DNA of 14,100 nt from Deltaproteobacteria bacterium. Its GTDB lineage: Bacteria > Desulfobacterota > Binatia > UBA9968. The notes under the pieces are model-generated. The model did no database searches. It was not told the DNA's origin and saw only the letters and a list, made by a program, of their open reading frames with translations. The stretch is from contig VBLN01000061.1 in NCBI GenBank assembly GCA_005878685.1, forward strand, positions 1 to 14,100, in the 5' to 3' direction. Position 1 is the stretch's first letter. Every line of letters begins with the position of its first letter. Below are positions 6,564 through 12,832 of this stretch, piece after piece. A program made the translations under genes and the position numbers.

Positions 6564-7934
6564 GTGAGCGCAGATCTGGTTATTAAAAACGGATGGGTGG
6601 TAACACCTCAGGAGACTTTCAAAGGCGGCGTGGCGATCAAGGACGAAAAGTTCGTCGCCATCGGTACAGATGACACGTTGCCTCAGAGCAAAGAAGAGAT
6701 CGATGCCAGGGGGAAGCATATTCTGCCTGGGCTCATCGACGGGCACGTCCATTTCCGAGAACCCGGAATAGGCTACAAAGAAGACTTTACGACCGGTTCC
6801 ACGGCGGCAGTCTGCGGCGGGATCACGATGGTTATGGATATGCCCAATGTAGTGCCACCGACCGCAGACGCCGACAAGGTGAGAGAGAAGATAAAGATCG
6901 CCGAGGGAAAATTCTTGTGTGATTACGCCTTCTACGGTGTCGTGGTTCAGACCAATGCAGACCATATCCTTCCCATGAAGGAAGCTGGGGTCATCGGCTA
7001 TAAGATCTTCTTCGGCGAGACGATTGGCAACCTGCCTTTCCCGGACGATGGGATGTGTCTGGAGGCTTTCAGCAACATCGGTAAATCCCAACTTCCGCTC
7101 GGTATCCACGCCGAAAACCGCCAGATCATGGCGTACTATACGAACAAGCTAAAATCGGAGGGCAAAAACGATCCGGTCTACTGGGAGGCATCGCGCCCGG
7201 ACATCTGCGAGGCGGAATCCGTCCATCACGCGATCTTTTTCGCTGAGCTCTTTAATACCAAGCTGCACGTCTACCATATGAGTTCTAAGCAGGCGGCCTG
7301 GATGGTGCGCGACGCGAAGGCCAAGGGGCTGCGCGTAACCGCGGAGACCGGACCTCACTATCTGCTGAGAGAACCTAAAGACATGGAGAAGGTCGGGCCG
7401 CTGCTGAAGATGAACCCGCCGGTGCGGACCAAGGATCATGCGGAGGTCCTCTGGGATGGATTGCTCAACGGCTACGTGGATTCGATCGCGACGGATCACT
7501 CACCACACACACTGGAAGAAAAGGGATGCGACATAAATGGAAAGCTGACTAAGCCGGCTATCTGGGACTGCATCTCCGGATTCTGTGGAGTCGAGACCGG
7601 AGTCCCCCTGATTCTCACCGAAGTCAATAAAGGAAGAATGACTCTTAACCATTATGTCAAGGTCGCCTCGGAGAATCCTGCGAAGGTCTGGCAGATCTAT
7701 CCAAAAAAGGGAGCGATCCGGCTGGGCTCCGACGGAGACATCACGATTGTCGACATGGACAAGGAAGGAGTCATCGACGTCAACAACCTCCACAGCAAAA
7801 ATAAGCCGAGCCCGTGGCACGGCTGGAAGGTCAAGGGCATACCGGTCTATACGATCGTGCGCGGCCATGTGCAGATGCGCGAAGGCCAACCCGTTGGCAA
7901 GCCGATCGGCAAACACCTGCGGCCCCTTGTATAA
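6564..7934 (+). CDS. Cyclic amidohydrolase, dihydroorotase/allantoinase type
   Basis: A 456-residue binuclear-metal amidohydrolase that opens cyclic amide or ureide rings. All metal ligands are visible by family comparison: H61 and H63 in DGHVHFREPG, the carboxylated lysine K147 in GYKIFFG, H182 in IHAEN, H238 in YHMSS, and D311 in ATDHSPH. The HVHFREP signature is that of dihydroorotase and allantoinase rather than of the D-hydantoinase/dihydropyrimidinase branch. MNPPVR (283-288) and the C-terminal SDGDITIVD composite-domain motif agree. The GTG start is supported by AGGGAGG at 6552-6558. It is the first enzyme gene after the regulator and is followed after 20 bases by the FAD subunit of the Mo enzyme. 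Plausible substrates are allantoin, dihydroorotate or a hydantoin. Length and signature cannot separate these, and the M20 carbamoylase at the right edge is the expected next step. Confidence 0.9.
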   Translation: MSADLVIKNGWVVTPQETFKGGVAIKDEKFVAIGTDDTLPQSKEEIDARGKHILPGLIDGHVHFREPGIGYKEDFTTGSTAAVCGGITMVMDMPNVVPPTADADKVREKIKIAEGKFLCDYAFYGVVVQTNADHILPMKEAGVIGYKIFFGETIGNLPFPDDGMCLEAFSNIGKSQLPLGIHAENRQIMAYYTNKLKSEGKNDPVYWEASRPDICEAESVHHAIFFAELFNTKLHVYHMSSKQAAWMVRDAKAKGLRVTAETGPHYLLREPKDMEKVGPLLKMNPPVRTKDHAEVLWDGLLNGYVDSIATDHSPHTLEEKGCDINGKLTKPAIWDCISGFCGVETGVPLILTEVNKGRMTLNHYVKVASENPAKVWQIYPKKGAIRLGSDGDITIVDMDKEGVIDVNNLHSKNKPSPWHGWKVKGIPVYTIVRGHVQMREGQPVGKPIGKHLRPLV

Positions 7935-7954
7935 GAGACTGTGAAGAGTCATGC

Positions 7955-8869
7955 ATGAAGCGCACTGAGCCTTTGGAAATATACCAGCCAACCTCCGTAA
8001 ACGAGGCTTGTCGGATCATTAAGCAAAGCGGACCCGGCGGCCATTTTCTGGCTGGCGGGACTGACTTGATCATTGCCATCAAAGAAAAAGGATGGGTCCC
8101 CCGCTATGTGGTCGACCTCAAGCGGATCCCGTCTTTGAGCGAGATCCTTACGAACTCCGACGGCTCTTTGGTCCTTGGCGCGTTGACCACGATGAGGGAG
8201 ATCGAGATCTCACCCTTGATACGGGACAGATATCCGTTCCTAGCTCAAAGCGCCGCAGAAGTCGGCTCCATTCAGATTCGCCATCGGGCCACCATCGGCG
8301 GCAACATGGCCAATGCGACCCCATCGGCAGACGTGGCTCCCGCGCTGATCGCTCTCGACGCAAAGGCAAAGATCTCAGGTGAAAACAGCGAGAGAATCGT
8401 AGCCCTCGAAAAGTTCTTTGTCGGCCCTGGGAAAACGCTCATGAAACCGGACGAAATCCTGACCGCGCTGATTATTCCACCCCATCCAGCCACCCTTCGC
8501 GGCGAATATATCAAATTCTCTCCGAGAGAGATGATGGATCTGGCCTACGTCGGCGTAGCCGTCGCCCTGGCCATGGACGAACGCAAAAAAGTCAAACACG
8601 TGCGCATTGCTCTCGGGGCGGTCGCACCCATACCCATGAGAGCAAGAAAAGCAGAAGCGATCGTCTTAGATCAAATCCTTAGCGAAGAAATTGCAGAGCA
8701 GGCAGGCGGAGAAGCAGCGAAAGAATGCAGCCCCATTAGCGACGTGCGCTCTTCGGCCGATTATCGCAGGGAAATGGTCCGCGTGAATACTAAGCGTGCC
8801 TTGCTCAATGCAGCCTCCGAGCACTGGCGGCCCACCTCGTGGGTGGAGCGAAGGGATAGAAGGTATTAG
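7955..8869 (+). CDS. Xanthine dehydrogenase-family FAD-binding subunit (CoxM-like)
   Basis: A 304-residue FAD subunit of a molybdenum hydroxylase, carrying electrons from the 2Fe-2S subunit to an acceptor. The two flavin-binding blocks are FLAGGTDLI (31-39) and ATIGGNMANATPSAD (112-126). The C-terminal part has the DVRSSADYRREM segment (263-274) typical of the CO-dehydrogenase flavoprotein C-terminal domain. The frame is open further upstream into the preceding gene, but the ATG at 7955 gives the family-typical start and leaves a 20-base gap; the ribosome-binding site is weak. The protein has only two cysteines, so it lacks the extra 4Fe-4S insertion that marks the beta subunit of 4-hydroxybenzoyl-CoA reductase. 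The order FAD, Fe-S, Mo is that of coxMSL operons. Confidence 0.92.
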   Translation: MKRTEPLEIYQPTSVNEACRIIKQSGPGGHFLAGGTDLIIAIKEKGWVPRYVVDLKRIPSLSEILTNSDGSLVLGALTTMREIEISPLIRDRYPFLAQSAAEVGSIQIRHRATIGGNMANATPSADVAPALIALDAKAKISGENSERIVALEKFFVGPGKTLMKPDEILTALIIPPHPATLRGEYIKFSPREMMDLAYVGVAVALAMDERKKVKHVRIALGAVAPIPMRARKAEAIVLDQILSEEIAEQAGGEAAKECSPISDVRSSADYRREMVRVNTKRALLNAASEHWRPTSWVERRDRRY

Positions 8870-8905
8870 ACTAATTGCAAACGTCCTGCTTTTACTGAGA
8901 CGGCG

Positions 8906-9388
8906 ATGAAGAAAAAGATCCAGCTGACGCTTAACGGTAAGAAGACAATCCTCGAGGCGCCGGCCCATCGACTGCTTTTGGACTTACTTCGAGACGAGAT
9001 CGGGCTCACGGGTACCAAGGAGGGCTGCGGCACGGGTGATTGTGGCGCCTGCACCGTTTTCCTCAATGGCAAGCCAGTCAATTCCTGCCTCATCTTGTCG
9101 GGAGAACTTGACGGAGCGGAGCTGGTGACCATCGAGGGGCTGAAGATCGGCCCTGAGCTTCATCCTATTCAGAAGGCTTTTATCCAAGATGGCGGCGCCC
9201 AGTGCGGCTACTGTACGCCGGGAATGCTCATGATGGCCAAGGCTTTATTGGACGAGAATCCAAATCCTACAGAAGAAGAGATTCGCTTCGCCCTATCCGG
9301 GAATCTTTGTCGCTGCACCGGCTACGCTAAGATCATCCAAGCCGTCCAAGATGCGGCCAAGGAAATCCGGCAAGCGGCACGGAGATAG
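8906..9388 (+). CDS. Xanthine dehydrogenase-family 2Fe-2S subunit (CoxS-like)
   Basis: A 160-residue iron-sulfur subunit, the standard size for the family. The N-terminal plant-type ferredoxin domain binds one 2Fe-2S cluster through C41, C46, C49 and C61 (GCGTGDCGACTVFLNGKPVNSC is split around these). The C-terminal helical domain binds the second through C100, C103, C135 and C137 (QCGYCTPGM and GNLCRCTGY). All eight ligands are intact. It lies 36 bases after the FAD subunit and passes electrons from the molybdenum centre to FAD. No twin-arginine signal is present, so the complex should be cytoplasmic. Confidence 0.95.
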   Translation: MKKKIQLTLNGKKTILEAPAHRLLLDLLRDEIGLTGTKEGCGTGDCGACTVFLNGKPVNSCLILSGELDGAELVTIEGLKIGPELHPIQKAFIQDGGAQCGYCTPGMLMMAKALLDENPNPTEEEIRFALSGNLCRCTGYAKIIQAVQDAAKEIRQAARR

Positions 9389-9395
9389 GAAAAAC

Positions 9396-9429
9396 CGTGA
9401 CTCGTGCCCGTGCATCGTGCTCGTGTCCC
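9396..9429. repeat. Short CGTG-phased tandem repeat between Fe-S and Mo subunit genes
   Basis: CGTG recurs at 9396, 9403, 9409, 9416 and 9422, spacings of 7, 6, 7 and 6 bases, so the underlying unit is about 13 bases repeated roughly two and a half times. It fills the otherwise 59-base gap between the 2Fe-2S and Mo subunit genes and ends just before the AGGAGA ribosome-binding site (9437-9442). It is not coding in any convincing frame. Confidence 0.6.
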
Positions 9430-9447
9430 ACGATCTAGGAGAAAAAG

Positions 9448-11823
9448 ATGGCCGAACTCACAGTGGTTGGCAAACCCGTCACCCGGCTCGACGCGCATGA
9501 GAAAGTCACGGGGGAGGCCATTTATGGTTATGACTTGGTCCTTCCGAACATGCTTTACGGAAAGGTCCTCTTCAGTCCGAAGCCACATGCCAGAATCGTG
9601 CGGATCGACACTGAGAAGGCAAAAAGATTTCCCGGCGTCTGCGCGGTCATCACGGGAGAAGATGCGCCTTGGACGCATGGAGAGTCGATCAAGGACAAAC
9701 CCTTTCTGGCCCAGGGAAAGGTCCGCTACATCGGCGAGCCGGTAGCGGCGGTTGCAGCGGCGGATGAGGATACGGCTCAGGCCGCATTGAAGCTCATCGA
9801 AGTGGAGTACGAAGATCTGCCGGCCTATCTCGATCCGGAGGAGGCCTGCAAGCCCGGGGCGATACCTATCCACGAAGACTTCGCCAGTTACAGAAAAATG
9901 GAATTTATCGTTGCCAGACCCGGCATGCCCAATGTCTGCGAGCACTTCAAGCTCAGGACAGGAGACGTGGGAAAAGGTTTTCGGGAATCCGAGCTGATTT
10001 TGGAGGAACGATATTCAGTACCGATCATCCAACATGCAGCTATGGAGCCCCATTCGTCTCATGCGCAGGTGGATCCTAAAACAGGTCGGGTAACGATCTG
10101 GGTAGCGAATGACGCTCCCTTCCGCGCTCTGCACGAGATGTCCGAGGCCTTAGGACTGCCCAAGGAGAAGATCCGTTTCATCAACCCGCTTCAAGGAGGA
10201 GGCTTCGGCTCCAAGGGAGGCCTTAAAGTGGAGCCCATCGCCGTCGCGCTAGCCTATCACACGGACGGCAGACCGGTGCGACTCAAGTTCAATCGTGAGG
10301 AGACTTTCATATCTACCCTCACCCGGCACGAGACTGTCCTTTACATCAAGAGCGGAGTCAAAAAGGACGGATCGATCTGCGCGCGCCAGATGACGATCTT
10401 CTGGGGAACGGGGGCCTATGCCGAAAAAAGCCCGACGGTTTGCATCAGGAGCAGCTTGCCAGCTCCCGGCCCTTATCGGATCGCCCACGTGAAGGTGGAC
10501 GGCTACGCGGTCTACACCAATAAGCCGGTGGCCGGCTCCTTTCGCGGCTACGGCATTCCCCAAGGGGCATGGGCCTGCGAGCAGCATATGGACGAACTGG
10601 CCAGCCGCCTTGGTATGGATCCGCTGGAGTTTCGTCTAAAAAATGTTTTTGTGGAAGGCGATACTTCTTACTGGGGAGAAAAACTTCATGCCGTAGGACT
10701 CAAAGAGACCATGATGAAGGCGGCTCAGGCGATTGAATGGGGGAAGAAAGACCAGGGTTCAGGGGTTGACCCGTTCGGCACGCTCAGGGCCAATCCCGAG
10801 CACAGTCGAGGGATTGAAAGGTCTAAGGGTTTAAGGACTGGAAAGGGATTGGCGTGCATTCAGAAGCCGACGCGGACTCCGACCACATCGCAGGCGGGGG
10901 TCAGGGTCAACAGTAAAGGAGAGATGACGGTTCTCGCCGGGACGGTCGAGATTGGCCAGGGATGCAACACGATCCTTGCGCAGATGGCGGCCGAAGAATT
11001 AAAAGTTCCGATCGATAAAGTCCGCATGCATCCTCTGGACACTGACGTCATTCCGTTCGATGCCTCCACTACTTCGAGCCGCAGCACCTACCACATGGGC
11101 AATGCCGTGCGGCGAGCGGCTATCGACGTCAGAGAAAAAATCGCGCTGATGGCGGCGCCCATGCTCGAGGCCAAAAAGGAAGATCTGGCTTTTTCAGAGG
11201 GGAAGGTATGTCTCAAAGATCAGCCGGAGATTTTCCTCACCATCGGCGAGGTGATACGAAGAAAAATGGGGCCGGATGCGGTGCTTAGAGGAGACGGTTC
11301 CTACACTTATGAGATTGGAAAGGACCTGGATCTGGAAACGGGACACAGCGAGCACGCCTCGGCCTTTTACATGTACGCAACCCAGGCAGCGGAGGTGTTG
11401 GTAGACGAAGAGACCGGAAGGGTCCGCATCCTACGCATGTCTGCGGCCCATGACGTCGGGAAGGCGATCAATCCGCTTAACTGCGTGGCCCAGATCGAGG
11501 GAGGACTGGCGATGGGAATCGGCTCCGCGCTCCATGAGCACTTGGTCTTAGACAATCAGGGCAAGGTGCGCAATCCCTCCTTTCTGGACTATCATTTGGC
11601 GACCTCTCTGGACCTTCCAGAGATGATTCCCATTATCGTCGAGTGCACGGAACCAGAGGGACCCTATGGAGCCAAAGGGTTGGGTGAGCCCGGGCTCGCG
11701 CCCACGCCTGCGGCGATAGGAAACGCGGTGGCCAATGCTTTGCGAGTTAGGATTCACGATCTTCCTCTAACTCCAGAGCGGGTCTTTTGGGCGATTCAGA
11801 AAGGCAAGACGAAACCGGCTTAA
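9448..11823 (+). CDS. Xanthine dehydrogenase-family molybdopterin-binding subunit (CoxL-like)
   Basis: A 791-residue catalytic subunit that hydroxylates its substrate with water at a molybdopterin centre. It begins with the Ald_Xan_dh_C hammerhead domain (about 15-130), followed by the Mo-cofactor domains. Cofactor and active-site blocks are AMEPHSSHAQ (198-207), QGGGFGSKGG (249-258), GSFRGYGIPQG (363-373), EIGQGCNT (501-508) and KGLGEPGLAPTPAAIGNA (743-760), with catalytic glutamate E747. The loop at 363-369 is not the AYRCSFR of form I CO dehydrogenase, so that substrate is unlikely. The MEPH block resembles the aldehyde/CoxL/benzoyl-CoA-reductase-like branch more than the YLE wording of classical xanthine dehydrogenases. 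Residues about 437-461 are an unusual in-frame insertion (see the repeat at 10766-10828). ATG with AGGAGA five bases upstream. Last gene of the operon. Substrate unknown; an N-heterocycle is likely from context. Confidence 0.92.
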   Translation: MAELTVVGKPVTRLDAHEKVTGEAIYGYDLVLPNMLYGKVLFSPKPHARIVRIDTEKAKRFPGVCAVITGEDAPWTHGESIKDKPFLAQGKVRYIGEPVAAVAAADEDTAQAALKLIEVEYEDLPAYLDPEEACKPGAIPIHEDFASYRKMEFIVARPGMPNVCEHFKLRTGDVGKGFRESELILEERYSVPIIQHAAMEPHSSHAQVDPKTGRVTIWVANDAPFRALHEMSEALGLPKEKIRFINPLQGGGFGSKGGLKVEPIAVALAYHTDGRPVRLKFNREETFISTLTRHETVLYIKSGVKKDGSICARQMTIFWGTGAYAEKSPTVCIRSSLPAPGPYRIAHVKVDGYAVYTNKPVAGSFRGYGIPQGAWACEQHMDELASRLGMDPLEFRLKNVFVEGDTSYWGEKLHAVGLKETMMKAAQAIEWGKKDQGSGVDPFGTLRANPEHSRGIERSKGLRTGKGLACIQKPTRTPTTSQAGVRVNSKGEMTVLAGTVEIGQGCNTILAQMAAEELKVPIDKVRMHPLDTDVIPFDASTTSSRSTYHMGNAVRRAAIDVREKIALMAAPMLEAKKEDLAFSEGKVCLKDQPEIFLTIGEVIRRKMGPDAVLRGDGSYTYEIGKDLDLETGHSEHASAFYMYATQAAEVLVDEETGRVRILRMSAAHDVGKAINPLNCVAQIEGGLAMGIGSALHEHLVLDNQGKVRNPSFLDYHLATSLDLPEMIPIIVECTEPEGPYGAKGLGEPGLAPTPAAIGNAVANALRVRIHDLPLTPERVFWAIQKGKTKPA
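10766..10828 (+). repeat. In-frame dispersed-repeat-like insertion inside the Mo subunit gene
   Basis: The stretch encodes about 20 residues including DPFGTLRANPEHSRGIER, which lacks the look of the family at this point. The flanks (AIEWGKKDQ before, GLRTGKGLACIQKPT after) would join naturally without it. The DNA contains imperfect palindromic arms: GCTCAGGG (10782-10789) pairs with TCCCGAGC (10794-10801) apart from one mismatch and one wobble, and the outer parts TTCGGCAC and ACAGTCGAG continue the approximate symmetry. This wording closely resembles the 'TTCGACAAGCTCAGG' class of dispersed palindromic repeats that I recall from many uncultured bacterial genomes. The frame is kept and the protein continues to the end with all motifs. 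Boundaries are approximate. Confidence 0.6.
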
Positions 11824-11835
11824 GCGTGTAGGTAT

Positions 11836-11886
11836 TCTGCTGGGCTAATGTGGGTGAGGCAGAAATGTCTGACTGCATCCAGCAGA
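11836..11886 (+). other. Inverted repeat downstream of the Mo-enzyme operon
   Basis: TCTGCTGG (11836-11843) is exactly complementary to CCAGCAGA (11879-11886), with a 35-base loop. It lies just after the Mo subunit stop (11823), in the gap facing the convergent phosphoribosyltransferase gene. There is no U-tract, so terminator function is only a possibility. The rest of the 11824-12004 gap holds no gene I can support. Confidence 0.3.
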
Positions 11887-12004
11887 TAGAGGAGGACCAG
11901 GTATGGGTTATGGGGCGGCTCTGAAGAGACAACGGGTCACAGACAACTGCGGCAGGATCTATAGCCCATACTCCCCTCTATTATAGCGGCCACGGTTTCC
12001 GCAA

Positions 12005-12673
12005 TCACTCGAAGCCCCTCTTCCGACCCCAGTTCTGGGGGTCCTTTAAGAAATCCAAAATCTGCTGGCTCGCTTCCTTGTTGAAGTGTTGCTGGCTCAG
12101 TCCGGCATCGAGCACATCATCCCAGTTGGCCAAGGTATGGAGCTCAATACCGTGCTTGGTGAGTACCTCTTTGCCTTCGTGCAGATTCAACCGCTCCGAA
12201 CCGTACTCGAAGATGCAAAGGCAATGAGTGATCCTGGCTCCTTCGGCGCGAATCCCAATGTTGAATCTTACTTTGCTCAGACCGTCTGTGATCAAATCCT
12301 CGACCAAGAGCACCCGCTGACCAGCGCTCAGCACTCCTTCGATCTGTTTTGTCCGGCCATAGCCTTTCGGGTTTTTCCGCACATAGATCATCGGTTTTTT
12401 CACTCTGTCGGAAACAAAGGCCGCATACGGAATGCCTGCCGTCTCACCGCCCGCAATCACATCGATGTGATCCAGTCCGACATCGCGTTCGACCTTCTCT
12501 GCCAGCTGTCCGACAATCGCCTCTCTCGCATCCGTAAAGGAAAGCACTCTTCGACAGTCGATATAGACCGGAGAGAGCCTGCCCGAGACGAAAACGAAAG
12601 GACGATCCTTATAGACCTGGATGGAACCGGTTCTTAACAGCGCTTCGGCAATGGCTCTTGAGCCGTCTGACAT
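12005..12673 (-). CDS. pyrE: Orotate phosphoribosyltransferase-like protein
   Basis: A 222-residue type I phosphoribosyltransferase related to PyrE, which joins orotate to PRPP to make OMP. Visible blocks from the chosen ATG are SGRLSPVYIDCRR (30-42), IAGGETAGIP (73-82), the flexible catalytic loop YVRKNPKGYGRTKQIEG (97-113) and the PRPP-binding loop LLVEDLITDGLSK (122-134). The wording and the ~225-residue length match the longer PyrE form I recall from Rhizobiales. The PRPP loop reads ITDGLS where TTAGGS or TTGGS is commoner, so a leucine replaces a glycine. I start at the ATG at 12673 because GGAGGG lies nine bases upstream (12683-12688). A GTG at 12706 would add 11 residues with a weaker site. 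It faces the Mo-enzyme operon and is divergent from the M20 hydrolase. It may serve normal UMP synthesis or salvage or channel an intermediate of this locus. No pyrF is nearby. Confidence 0.82.
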   Translation of the reverse strand: MSDGSRAIAEALLRTGSIQVYKDRPFVFVSGRLSPVYIDCRRVLSFTDAREAIVGQLAEKVERDVGLDHIDVIAGGETAGIPYAAFVSDRVKKPMIYVRKNPKGYGRTKQIEGVLSAGQRVLLVEDLITDGLSKVRFNIGIRAEGARITHCLCIFEYGSERLNLHEGKEVLTKHGIELHTLANWDDVLDAGLSQQHFNKEASQQILDFLKDPQNWGRKRGFE

Positions 12674-12682
12674 AGGAATCAA

Positions 12683-12688
12683 CCCTCC
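12683..12688 (-). promoter_or_regulatory. Shine-Dalgarno deciding the PyrE-like start
   Basis: GGAGGG on the minus strand, nine bases before the ATG at 12673. It favours that ATG over the in-frame GTG at 12706, which has only AGGG upstream. Confidence 0.6.
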
Positions 12689-12711
12689 GAACTCGAGGAT
12701 TTTCACGCAAC

Positions 12712-12741
12712 CCTATAACACACGCCATTTAGGTTTGCCAG
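12712..12741 (-). promoter_or_regulatory. Possible promoter for the PyrE-like gene
   Basis: On the minus strand, CTGGCA (12741-12736) and TATAGG (12717-12712) each match four of six positions of the -35 and -10 consensus, with 18 bases between them. Transcription would begin near 12705, at the alternative GTG, which is consistent with translation starting at 12673. This is a weak prediction. The rest of the 12707-12832 divergent gap shows no other clear signal. Confidence 0.25.
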
Positions 12742-12832
12742 TTCATTTCAAGATCGCGGCGTAGAACTAAATGTCGGTTTGTACCCGTCCCGGCACCAAG
12801 CGCAGTTTGATGCTTCCAGCAAAGCTGATAAA

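Noticed and set aside
7814..7954. 47-residue upstream extension of the FAD subunit
   Set aside because: It overlaps the amidohydrolase gene in another frame and resembles nothing. The family-typical start is the ATG at 7955.
9322..9945. 207-residue minus-strand open frame spanning two genes
   Set aside because: It runs antisense across the Fe-S and Mo subunit genes and the gap between them. Both sense genes have intact cofactor motifs.
9448..11823. Form I carbon monoxide dehydrogenase large subunit
   Set aside because: The coxMSL gene order suggested it, but the active-site loop reads GSFRGYG rather than the AYRCSFR signature.
11863..11922. 19-codon open frame between the Mo subunit and PyrE-like genes
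   Set aside because: Too short, without a ribosome-binding site or recognisable sequence.
12025..12043. GACCCC...GGGGTC hairpin as a terminator
   Set aside because: It lies within the last coding codons of the PyrE-like gene and has no U-tract after it.
12086..12637. 183-residue plus-strand open frame
   Set aside because: Antisense to the PyrE-like gene; no ribosome-binding site or recognisable motifs.
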